From: Pradoshia sp. D12
GTDB lineage: Bacteria; Bacillota; Bacilli; Bacillales; Pradoshiaceae
DNA: 64,000 nucleotides
Assembly: GCF_008935075.1 (NCBI RefSeq)
Contig: NZ_CP044545.1
Coordinates: forward strand, 1,577,501-1,641,500
Direction: 5' to 3'
This document shows, piece by piece, positions 16,607-24,513 of the stretch (position 1 is its first letter; every line of letters begins with the position of its first letter). The notes below the pieces were generated by a model. The model made no database searches and was not told the origin of the DNA. It was given only the letters and a program-made list of their open reading frames with translations. Position numbers and translations under genes: made by a program.

Positions 16607-17323
16607 TTGAATTATTCGTTACATCCACTTGGAGACCGAGCAATTTTAATTGAATTTGGCAAAGAGATAGATGAAGAGACCTATAACTCTGTCCGAAAGA
16701 TAAGCAACATATTGGAAAGTGAGCAACCTGAGTGGCTGATTGAGGTGGTTCCCGCGTATACAACACTTACCTTATTTTATTCTCCTGAATATGTTTATCG
16801 AGCATTTCAGGAAAGTCGGCTACCATATGAAGTAATCACTAGTGAATTAAAAAGATTGCTAGACCGTCTTCAACCATCAATTAAAAACGAACAAAGAAGA
16901 GTGGAAATTCCAATTTGCTATGGCGGAGAATACGGTCCGGATCTAGTATATGTGGCTAAATATAATTATTTAACTGAACAGGAAGTTATTGAGATTCATT
17001 CAAGTGGTGATTATCTTATATACATGCTTGGTTTTGCACCTGGATTCCCCTATATTGGAGGAATGTCTAAGGAAATTTCAGCACCAAGAAGAAAATCGCC
17101 AAGACAAAATATACCCCCGGGAACGGTAGGAATTGCTGGTGAACAAACAGGAATTTATCCAATTGAAACACCAGGAGGTTGGCAGTTGATTGGGAGAACT
17201 CCTCTGAAATTATTTAATCCAACTGATTCGTCACCCACTTTATTGCAAGCTGGGGACCGGGTTCAATTTAAACCAATTAGCCCTGAAGAGTATGTCAGTC
17301 TGGAGGGGGAACGGCAATGTTAA
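16607..17323 (+). CDS. pxpB: 5-oxoprolinase subunit B (KipI/PxpB)
   Basis: PxpB is one subunit of the ATP-dependent 5-oxoprolinase PxpABC, which opens pyroglutamate to glutamate. B. subtilis KipI was first described as an inhibitor of sporulation kinase A. This 238-residue protein has the N-terminal GDRAILIEFG segment and the C-terminal cyclophilin-like carboxyltransferase domain with GFAPGFPYIGGM, PRKSPRQNIPPGTVGIAG and ETPGGWQLIGRTP. Start is TTG 16607, preceded by AGGTGAGGG. It overlaps pxpC by 7 bases. Confidence 0.93.
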   Translation: MNYSLHPLGDRAILIEFGKEIDEETYNSVRKISNILESEQPEWLIEVVPAYTTLTLFYSPEYVYRAFQESRLPYEVITSELKRLLDRLQPSIKNEQRRVEIPICYGGEYGPDLVYVAKYNYLTEQEVIEIHSSGDYLIYMLGFAPGFPYIGGMSKEISAPRRKSPRQNIPPGTVGIAGEQTGIYPIETPGGWQLIGRTPLKLFNPTDSSPTLLQAGDRVQFKPISPEEYVSLEGERQC

Positions 17324-18294
17324 TAATTGAAAAATCGGGTTTGTTAACCTCCATTCAGGATTTAGGAAGGTATGGATTTAAAAAATATGGGATTATCACA
17401 GGCGGAGCAATGGATCCGTTATCTCATAGAATGGCAAATCTGTTGGTCCAGAATCATGAAAATGAACCGACGATTGAAATGACCCTCTATGGTCCAACTA
17501 TACGATTTTTAGAGAATACGATAGTTTCTTTGTGCGGAGGAAACTTATCCCCTTCTTTAAATGGCAGGCCAATGCAAATGGCAAGTCCTATTCACATTCA
17601 AAAAGGGGATGTTCTGACATTCGGCCAGCCTAAGACAGGATGCCGTGCCTATTTAGCAATACGCGGGGGCATAAAGATTCCAAAAGTGATGGGGAGCTAT
17701 TCCACTTATTTACGTGCACAAATAGGGGGATTCAAAGGGAGACCTTTGCAAAAGGGCGATCACTTAGGGGCTGGTCCTTTAAAACTTGAGAGGGATGTAA
17801 TTAGCACGAAGTGGTTTGCTTCGAACTTGTTGCATATAGAGCCAGAAGGCCGTAAAAAGGTAAGGGTTTTAAAGGGCAGGCATTTTGAAGAATTTACAAA
17901 AAGGAGTATAGATGCCTTTTCTAAGCAATCTTATAAAATTTCTCCTCAATCAGATAGAATGGGTTATCGTCTTGATGGAGTCTCGCTTGAACTTTTTAAG
18001 CAGAAAGAGATTATTTCAGAAGCCGTCACTTTTGGGACGATACAGGTTCCTGCAAATGGGAAACCAATTATATTGATGGCTGATAGTCAGACGATCGGCG
18101 GCTATCCAAAAATAGCAGAAGTTATTTCGGTTGATTTGCCAGTTGTTGCCCAGGCAAAACCAGGTGATTCTTTGCAATTTGAATTCGTCACATTGGATGA
18201 GGCGCAGCAGCTTTATATTAATCAAGAAAAACAACTGAAAATTTTAAAAAGGGGAATTGGGATGAAATTTAATAAGGGGAAACAATATGTATAA
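17317..18294 (+). CDS. pxpC: 5-oxoprolinase subunit C (KipA/PxpC, biotin-dependent carboxyltransferase-like)
   Basis: This second subunit of 5-oxoprolinase has 325 residues. Family markers are [16 protein letters not shown] at the N-terminus, [16 protein letters not shown], and [12 protein letters not shown] with the final [15 protein letters not shown]. PxpB and PxpC form the catalytic complex that works with PxpA. Its ATG lies inside the end of pxpB and its own end overlaps pxpA by 8 bases, so the three genes are translationally coupled. Confidence 0.93.
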   Translation: MLIIEKSGLLTSIQDLGRYGFKKYGIITGGAMDPLSHRMANLLVQNHENEPTIEMTLYGPTIRFLENTIVSLCGGNLSPSLNGRPMQMASPIHIQKGDVLTFGQPKTGCRAYLAIRGGIKIPKVMGSYSTYLRAQIGGFKGRPLQKGDHLGAGPLKLERDVISTKWFASNLLHIEPEGRKKVRVLKGRHFEEFTKRSIDAFSKQSYKISPQSDRMGYRLDGVSLELFKQKEIISEAVTFGTIQVPANGKPIILMADSQTIGGYPKIAEVISVDLPVVAQAKPGDSLQFEFVTLDEAQQLYINQEKQLKILKRGIGMKFNKGKQYV

Positions 18295-19066
18295 GATTGA
18301 CATTAATTGCGATATGGGAGAAAGCTTTGGGCAGTATCGATTGGGGCGAGATGAAGAGATACTAAATTATGTATCTTCAGCTAATATAGCCTGTGGTTTT
18401 CATGCAGGCGATCCATCGACAATGAAGAAAACAGTACGGTTAGCGCTTTCGAAGGGAGTTGGAATAGGAGCACATCCGGGTTTTCAGGATTTAATAGGTT
18501 TTGGGCGCAGGGAAATGAGGGTTAGTCCTGAGGAAGCCTATGATCTGGTAATCTATCAAATCGGTGCATTATATGCGTTTACAAAGGCAGAGGGAGGCAA
18601 GCTACAGCACGTAAAACCGCACGGAGCTTTATTTAATATGGCGGCAAAGGATGTTGCTCTGTCCGAAGCCATTTCGGAAGCGGTATATGATGTCGATCCT
18701 GAATTGATTTTATTTGGATTATCCGGTGGAGAATTGGTGAAGGCGGCCAAACGTATTGGTTTACGTGCTGCCAGTGAGGTTTTTTCAGACCGCACTTATC
18801 AGGCGGATGGAACATTAACCTCCAGAACGGAAGCCAATGCATTGATTAAAGATCCAACAAAAGCCATTCATCAAGTTGTTCGTATGGTGAAAGAGCAGAG
18901 GGTTACTTCCGTTCAGGATGAGGTGATAACGATAAAAGCAGATACAGTCTGTATTCATGGAGATGGAGAAAACGCGTTGGAATTTGCAAAGCAAATCTCA
19001 GAAACATTAAAAAGAGAAGATATCGAAATTCAAAAAATAGATCGTTTCATAAATGAATTGATATAA
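18287..19066 (+). CDS. pxpA: 5-oxoprolinase subunit A (LamB/YcsF family, PxpA)
   Basis: This 259-residue LamB/YcsF protein begins with the hallmark [11 protein letters not shown] and contains [39 protein letters not shown] and the terminal CIHGDG. PxpA supplies the ATP-dependent part of 5-oxoproline hydrolysis. In B. subtilis the gene order is ycsF-ycsG-ycsI-kipI-kipA-kipR. Here B-C-A is followed by the transporter, and no kipR or ycsI is present, so the order and regulation differ. Confidence 0.93.
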   Translation: MYKIDINCDMGESFGQYRLGRDEEILNYVSSANIACGFHAGDPSTMKKTVRLALSKGVGIGAHPGFQDLIGFGRREMRVSPEEAYDLVIYQIGALYAFTKAEGGKLQHVKPHGALFNMAAKDVALSEAISEAVYDVDPELILFGLSGGELVKAAKRIGLRAASEVFSDRTYQADGTLTSRTEANALIKDPTKAIHQVVRMVKEQRVTSVQDEVITIKADTVCIHGDGENALEFAKQISETLKREDIEIQKIDRFINELI

Positions 19067-19143
19067 AAAATCTCTTTGGAAGACATTTGAATACAGCTGG
19101 TTGTTATTCTAACTAATGAGCCAAAGCTGGATGGGGGAGTCGT

Positions 19144-20334
19144 ATGAAAAAGAAAGAATCGCATTTGAGTATTTTAGTAGGGGCTGCCTTTTTAATGGCC
19201 ACATCAGCGATCGGCCCAGGATTTTTAACACAAACGTCTGTATTTACTGAACAGCTATTGGCGAGTATGGGCTTTGTTATTTTGATATCCATTATTATAG
19301 ATATTGGGGCACAGGTGAATATTTGGAGAATTATAGCTGTATCAGAAAAGAGGGCGCAGGATATAGCGAATGAATTACTACCGGGATTAGGTTATTTTTT
19401 AGCTACTTTAATTGTATTAGGGGGATTAGCATTTAATATTGGGAATATTGCGGGGGCAGGACTCGGTATCAATGTAATCACTGGGGTCGATGCAAAATGG
19501 GGTGCGCTTTTAAGTGGATTAGTTGCGGTAGGAATATTCTTAGTTCGTGAGGCTGGTAAAGTAATGGATCGGTTTGTACAGATTATGGGCTTTATTATGA
19601 TTTTTCTTACTGTTTATGTAATGTTCACAGCTAATCCTCCCTATGCCAAAGCTCTTGTACATACAGTGTGGCCTGATGAGATTAATCTGCTGGCGATTGT
19701 CACATTGGTTGGAGGAACAGTCGGTGGTTATATAACTTTTGCGGGTGGGCACAGATTAATTGATGCCGGGTTGACTGGAAAACAAAATTTACCTCAAGTT
19801 ACTAAGAGTGCGGTTAGTGCCATTGGCATTGCATCCATCATGCGAATATTTTTGTTTTTAGCAGTATTGGGAGTGGTTTCACAGGGCTTTGTTTTGGATG
19901 CCGGTAATCCGGCAGCCTCTGTCTTTAAGCAAGCTGCAGGGAATGTAGGATATAAAATGTTTGGGGTCATAATGTGGGCTGCTGCCATTACTTCAGTTAT
20001 AGGTGCAGCATATACATCGGTTTCCTTTATCAAAACCTTTAGTAGTTTTGTTGATCGTTATCAAAAATGGTTTGTCATTGCTTTTATCGTTATTTCAACG
20101 GCAGTGTTCGCGACAATTGGCCAGCCTGTACAGATTCTCGTGCTGGTGGGGGCATTAAATGGTTTGATTCTTCCTGTGGCTCTTGGTGTTATGCTAATAG
20201 CAGCCTATAAGAAGAAAATAGTAGGAGACTATAAACAGCCTTTATGGCTTACTGTTTTTGGTGTAGTTATCGTTATTGGTATGGCGATAATGGGAGGTTA
20301 TTCACTCATTAATGGTTTGTCACAATTGTTTTAG
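19144..20334 (+). CDS. ycsG: NRAMP-fold transporter of the YcsG group
   Basis: This 396-residue integral membrane protein has about eleven helices and the NRAMP/LeuT-like fold, as in B. subtilis YcsG. In metal-carrying NRAMPs helix 1 contains DPGN. Here the same place reads SAIGPGFLTQTS, so the metal-coordinating Asp and Asn are absent. The gene follows the 5-oxoprolinase operon by 77 bases with a GGGGGA ribosome site. The inference is that it imports 5-oxoproline or a related compound rather than a divalent metal. The family assignment is firm; the substrate is a hypothesis from context. Confidence 0.85.
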   Translation: MKKKESHLSILVGAAFLMATSAIGPGFLTQTSVFTEQLLASMGFVILISIIIDIGAQVNIWRIIAVSEKRAQDIANELLPGLGYFLATLIVLGGLAFNIGNIAGAGLGINVITGVDAKWGALLSGLVAVGIFLVREAGKVMDRFVQIMGFIMIFLTVYVMFTANPPYAKALVHTVWPDEINLLAIVTLVGGTVGGYITFAGGHRLIDAGLTGKQNLPQVTKSAVSAIGIASIMRIFLFLAVLGVVSQGFVLDAGNPAASVFKQAAGNVGYKMFGVIMWAAAITSVIGAAYTSVSFIKTFSSFVDRYQKWFVIAFIVISTAVFATIGQPVQILVLVGALNGLILPVALGVMLIAAYKKKIVGDYKQPLWLTVFGVVIVIGMAIMGGYSLINGLSQLF

Positions 20335-20408
20335 TAAATAATCTTTGATTAATGAGTCTCAATATCATTTAATCCATTGAGAAGTTATAACATCTAGATT
20401 TTAATCAA

Positions 20409-20455
20409 AACCCTAATTTCGTTCATATAATCTTTGTGAAAATCAGGGTCTTTTT
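20409..20455 (+). terminator. Intrinsic terminator of the pxp-ycsG operon
   Basis: ACCCTaATTT and AAATcAGGGT arms (20410-20419 with 20440-20449) are followed by CTTTTTAT. It lies 75 bases past the ycsG stop. Confidence 0.7.
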
Positions 20456-20555
20456 ATGTAATGTTCCGCATATATGGTTCGTGGCACGGATTCATTCATC
20501 GGTTAATTTTCCAGGAAAGGAATCAACTTATTGTATATTATATTCACCCCTGTTT

Positions 20556-20577
20556 ATCACCGGTAATCAGCGGTGAT
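20556..20577. repeat. Short perfect inverted repeat
   Basis: ATCACCG and CGGTGAT arms are separated by 8 bases with no T-run after them. It may be a protein-binding site. It stands alone in the 20456-20700 interval, which contains no gene. Confidence 0.35.
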
Positions 20578-20700
20578 TTAAGCGGATTTCCTTAGAGTTT
20601 TGCGCCTTTTTATACACCTTAAATTTATGGTTATTATACGTAAGTGCGTGGAATAAAATTTCATTTTACATCAACACAAAATGTTTTGTCAATAATTAAT

Positions 20701-20729
20701 TTGTAAAAATATCAAAAAAATGGTATAAT
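20701..20729 (+). promoter_or_regulatory. Sigma-A promoter with a long downstream leader
   Basis: TTGTAA (20701-20706) and TATAAT (20724-20729) are spaced by 17 bases, a near-consensus promoter. The next start codon on this strand is at 21089, so the predicted leader is about 350 bases and includes the structured repeat at 20900-21036. Confidence 0.7.
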
Positions 20730-20899
20730 AGTTTTACAGTTGTTTTTTATCGTATTTCAAATTCCGCTGGACTTTTCTTTACAGATAGAATTTGCATACG
20801 TTTTTTTTTATATACTTTTATAAAACGAAGGAAAATTCAGATGTTTTTTAAGCTTTAAAGTAAGTTAGTTGAATAAAATTTTCAATAAACTATTTATCC

Positions 20900-21036
20900 C
20901 GTTCAAACTGGTGCTAAGACTCCGCCTTCAAACGTAAGCAGAAGCAATCACGGTTAAGGCGGAGATAAGCGTCGGTAAGAACCCGATTGGTTCAACGAAT
21001 GCTCGGGAGGGGATGAAAGAAAACCTTCACCGAGCA
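20900..21036 (+). repeat. Structured repeat element, copy A (possible cis-acting or small RNA)
   Basis: A perfect 9-bp stem CTCCGCCTT/AAGGCGGAG (20920-20928 with 20956-20964) encloses a loop with TTCAAACG and AGAAGCAAT. A second perfect 7-bp stem TGCTCGG/CCGAGCA (21000-21006 with 21030-21036) follows. A related element in the same orientation lies at 36409-36515. It shares CGTTCAAACTGG, CTTCAAACG, AGAAGCAAT and CACCGAGCA, with the first stem kept but changed in sequence. It lies in the leader of the next gene. I do not recognise it as a named riboswitch family. Confidence 0.6.
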
Positions 21037-21088
21037 AAGTTTCACTTTATTAGTAAACGAGTTTTTATATACAAGGAGGACTTTAATA

Positions 21089-21943
21089 ATGAATCTAATC
21101 AATAAGAAAGTTACACACAAACGTTTTGGAACGGGTAGTATAGTTGGGCATAATGAGTCTAAAATTGAAATAAATTTCGAATCGGAAAATAAAATGTTTG
21201 TTTACCCTGATGTTTTTGGAGAGCATCTAAAACTACATGATAAAAGTGATGCTAAGTCACTCGAAGAAATTATACAAAAAAAGGAAGACGAACTAAAAGA
21301 GGAAGAATGGAAAAAGGAAGAAGAAAAAAAACTACAACGAAAAAAACAGGAACTTCGCGTAGAACACGAAAAACTTATGAAGCATCATAAGCTACATCCT
21401 GAATCACAAATGGTTTTTTGGTGTGACACAGAAGAACAGAATAGTTCTCTTTCAGAGTGGAAGGTTTTTTCGGGTGTAATAAAAAGCGGTAAAAACAAAG
21501 GAAATCCGAACAAGCCAGTCCGTTTACATCAAAATAGCGCTGTCCTGTTAACTGCAGTCGATTCCAATATGTCTGAAAAAGACAGACGTATCTTAGGTGT
21601 CTATATGGTGCATGAAAATTTTGTCGGAAAGATGTGTGAAGATGGAATTATTCCTGCTCATTCAAAATACAGAATCCAACTTACAGAACAGGAATCAGAT
21701 CAGTTGGCTTTCTGGGAATATTATGTAAATGAGAAAAATCCAGAAAAAATGACATGGAATACAGGTAAATACCGTTATTTCGATAATTTATGGATGGCTC
21801 AAATTTTACTTGCTATCATTTCGTTGAAAAGTGACCCGAATGAACGAGAACTTGCACAGCAATTCTTTAATCATTTTTGTAAAATGAATCAGATCATGGA
21901 ACAAGATATACCAAAGCCTAATGGCGCTATAATGCGTACTTAG
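21089..21943 (+). CDS. Hypothetical protein with Tudor/KOW-like N-terminus and coiled coil
   Basis: The 284-residue family is not recognised. Residues 1-55 (VTHKRFGTGSIVGH...INFESENKMFVYPDVF) resemble the small Tudor/KOW-like barrel at the C-terminus of PcrA/UvrD helicases, with the pattern 'VxHxxFGxGxI'. Residues about 55-110 are a Lys/Glu coiled coil. Residues about 110-284 form a soluble domain rich in aromatic residues with no motif known to me. A strong AAGGAGG precedes the ATG. The gene is monocistronic, with a long leader containing repeat copy A and a strong terminator at 22089. It may be a nucleic-acid or polymerase-associated protein, but that is inference. Confidence 0.7.
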   Translation: MNLINKKVTHKRFGTGSIVGHNESKIEINFESENKMFVYPDVFGEHLKLHDKSDAKSLEEIIQKKEDELKEEEWKKEEEKKLQRKKQELRVEHEKLMKHHKLHPESQMVFWCDTEEQNSSLSEWKVFSGVIKSGKNKGNPNKPVRLHQNSAVLLTAVDSNMSEKDRRILGVYMVHENFVGKMCEDGIIPAHSKYRIQLTEQESDQLAFWEYYVNEKNPEKMTWNTGKYRYFDNLWMAQILLAIISLKSDPNERELAQQFFNHFCKMNQIMEQDIPKPNGAIMRT

Positions 21944-22088
21944 ACGCTAGTCTAAAGATTAGTTGAAGACGAATAAAAAATAGCGAGCATATGTCATTAA
22001 AACCAACAGGATCATGTGTACACACATATAGTATACTCTAGGTTGAGTGAATGACACAGATTGAAACAGTTTTAATTCGAATGAAAGT

Positions 22089-22121
22089 ACCCTAATCTCT
22101 GAGCGGAGATTAGGGTTTTTT
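22089..22121 (+). terminator. Strong intrinsic terminator
   Basis: A perfect 10-bp stem CCCTAATCTC/GAGATTAGGG (22090-22099 with 22106-22115) with a six-base loop is followed by six T. Confidence 0.85.
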
Positions 22122-22473
22122 ATATGCCGTGTGAAAAAGTAAAATTAAAAATCTGATTTTTGATTTATAGGTATATGAACCACTTGATGTTATATTAAAA
22201 TATTGGTGGAGACGTATATATAATTAATTTTATACTGTGAGTGGTTACTGAAGTGTAGATATATTTAAAAATTTGAATAGCTCTTTTGCAAACTATATTT
22301 GTTTTCGTGAACAATGAAACCTCAGTAAGAGAAGCTGGAACATTAGAAATTTGATTTTTTATTACCAAGGTAATGCTAATGACTTAAAGGTTGTTACAGT
22401 TGTCTGTCTAAATTTCCTTTCGTTTTTTAAGCCTTGAAATAGTGAGTTGAGTAATGAGAGAGAGGGATTATTT
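22122..22473. other. Intergenic stretch
   Basis: This AT-rich region between a strong terminator and the ADP-ribosylglycohydrolase start has no gene and no strong hairpin. TTGAAT with a TATATT 15 bases downstream near 22274-22300 is a poor promoter candidate. Confidence 0.4.
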
Positions 22474-23754
22474 ATGATTGGTGCGATTATAGGTGATGTG
22501 GTTGGATCTCGTTTTGAATTTAATAATCATCGTAGCAAGGAATTTGAGTTGTTTACCGAAGAGTGCCGAGTAACGGACGACAGCATTATGACTCTTGCGA
22601 TTGCTAAAGCTTTTATGGAGACAGAAGGGTCTATTCACTCTTCTATCACTGCAAGGGATTATGACGGTGAGTACGAGACACTGCTTGAGAGTATGTCGAT
22701 TACATTTATGCAAGAATTGGGGCGTAAATATCCGAATTGTGGGTTTGGTGGGATGTTTGCGAAATGGGTCTTCAGTGATAATCCCGAACCTTATAACAGT
22801 TTTGGAAACGGGGCAGCGATGCGAATAAGTCCTGTAGGTTTTTTAGCCAGAACCGAGAATGAAGCAAAGGATTTATCTAAGATTGTTACCAGAACAACCC
22901 ATAATCATGAAGAGGGAATAAAGGGTGCTGAGGCTACCGCTCTAGCCATATTTATGGCGAGACGTGGATTTACCAAAAGTGAAATTAAAAATAGGATTAA
23001 TGGTTATTACTATCATTTAGATTTCTCAATTAATCAAATCCGAGACACATACGTGTTTAATGAGATATGCCAAGAGACCGTTCCGCAAGCGATTGTTGCT
23101 TTTTTAGAATCAACGTCCTTTGAAGATGCAATTCGTAATGCCATTTCGATTGGTGGAGATAGTGATACTCTGGCAGCCATTACCGGCGCTATAGCGGAAG
23201 CGTATTACGGAGTACCTGAAACCCTGAAGGAAAAGGTATTAACCTATTTGGATGATGAACTGCAGTCTATTTACGATGACTGGTGTCTTTATAAGAACGA
23301 ACATCACTCTGGTAAGTTCACAGTACTAACAAAATATATACCTAAAATTTGTGATACGGATTCCTTTGGTGAATGGTTTATAGATCGAGAGTATAATGAA
23401 ACACTAGGGCAATCCATCCAAATGCCATATGTCATGTATAAAAAGCTTATAAATTTATTTGTTAAGGAATTCTATCACTTTTCCGAATCCCATCCGGAAT
23501 ACAATTTGACCAGTTACAGTGATATTTTGGAGAGGAATGGTCTTAAATGGAATCAGGAAGCAATGCGTAATGCGGATGAGGATTCTCTCGATGCCCAATG
23601 TATCCTTGCACTCATTATGGGTGCCACTCGAGCGGAGCGATTCAGTGAGGGGGCTCTGCTAAGCTTTTTTGAAAATGGATGCATGGTGAAGTGGCTAAAA
23701 AGGTTGAAAACGATTGATGAGAATAATTCTACTGGTATTAATGGAATTTGTTAA
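22474..23754 (+). CDS. ADP-ribosylglycohydrolase with an extra C-terminal domain (DUF6508-like)
   Basis: The product has 426 residues. The N-terminal ARH domain (about 1-265) is complete: GDVVGSRFEF, the magnesium-binding VTDDSIMTLA (Asp35, Asp36), FGNGAAMRISPVGF, and the second metal motif IGGDSDTLAAITGAIAEAYYG (Asp229, Asp231). It should remove ADP-ribose from proteins, nucleic acids or small molecules. A second helical domain of about 130 residues (about 280-410) follows, resembling DUF6508. ATG 22474 is chosen over TTG 22447 because GAGAGG lies 7 bases before it. The gene is monocistronic in an accessory-looking region. Confidence 0.85.
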   Translation: MIGAIIGDVVGSRFEFNNHRSKEFELFTEECRVTDDSIMTLAIAKAFMETEGSIHSSITARDYDGEYETLLESMSITFMQELGRKYPNCGFGGMFAKWVFSDNPEPYNSFGNGAAMRISPVGFLARTENEAKDLSKIVTRTTHNHEEGIKGAEATALAIFMARRGFTKSEIKNRINGYYYHLDFSINQIRDTYVFNEICQETVPQAIVAFLESTSFEDAIRNAISIGGDSDTLAAITGAIAEAYYGVPETLKEKVLTYLDDELQSIYDDWCLYKNEHHSGKFTVLTKYIPKICDTDSFGEWFIDREYNETLGQSIQMPYVMYKKLINLFVKEFYHFSESHPEYNLTSYSDILERNGLKWNQEAMRNADEDSLDAQCILALIMGATRAERFSEGALLSFFENGCMVKWLKRLKTIDENNSTGINGIC

Positions 23755-23867
23755 ACTGGTGAGTATCCGGAAAGAAGAATGTTAAGTACCAATATTGTGT
23801 AATTAATAAAGGATTATATCCAGAGTATTTTAAATAATCATCTGGGCGTAATCCTCACGTATATGTA

Positions 23868-24125
23868 TCAATACATAACAATCGCATACTTTTTTTCTTC
23901 TTCCTCTTCATCAAAGATAAAGGCAAAGTTAAGTGTCACATCCACTCCATCTTCTGTTAACCAATTAAAGGGAAAAGTGGCAGGCTGAGCACTAGTTGTT
24001 AATCCATGCTTTAAAATTACCTTTCTTTCGAATGTGCTGAATGCTTCTTCAAGTCCGTGCTCCTGAAAATCGTATTCTGTTATTAAATAATTTTTTAATA
24101 AGGGCCAGCTGTAAAATTCAATCAC
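23868..24125 (-). CDS. Small acidic hypothetical protein
   Basis: The product has 85 residues and starts with GTG (24125), with AAAGGAG 8 bases upstream. It is soluble and begins with a Trp/Tyr-rich helix (IEFYSWPLLKNYLITEYDF). It contains a proline-rich turn and ends in an acidic run of Glu/Asp before KKYAIVMY. The family is not recognised. It is transcribed against the ADP-ribosylglycohydrolase, and I cannot assign a role. Confidence 0.6.
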   Translation of the reverse strand: MIEFYSWPLLKNYLITEYDFQEHGLEEAFSTFERKVILKHGLTTSAQPATFPFNWLTEDGVDVTLNFAFIFDEEEEEKKYAIVMY

Positions 24126-24513
24126 GATAGAAACTCCTTTATTTGTATAGAATCAGGTTTATTATAAGTGTTGCTTGATGGATAAACAAATTCAAGTGCT
24201 TGATTACAACATATACATAAGTTTGAACCATTATTCTAAGAGCACAATGGCAGTAAAGCCTTTGTGTTTTTATTCGTTATAAAAATTAATATACGATATT
24301 TGATACCGTAGCTGTTAATTCACTTTTTCTCTTTTATATAATTACAAACTTTAATCTGACCAACCAATCAGGTATAAAAAATCGTTAAATAACTTGAATT
24401 AACGTTTAATTATAAGAATTTAGAGAAATTATATTAATATAGAATAAATGCTCTTATTAAGAGAAATAGACTTATAAAATCGAAAACAAGCTAATGGTAA
24501 GGAGAGAGGGCAA
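24126..24513. other. Divergent intergenic region upstream of the Hsp70-like operon
   Basis: This 388-base AT-rich region contains a CGTTAA-10-TTAACG inverted repeat (24383-24404). No CIRCE element (TTAGCACTC-N9-GAGTGCTAA) is present, so the following chaperone genes do not appear to be under HrcA control. No clear sigma-A promoter was found. Confidence 0.5.

Noticed and set aside
24126-24513. CIRCE element before the Hsp70-like gene
   Set aside because: The only inverted repeat (CGTTAA/TTAACG) does not match the CIRCE consensus.
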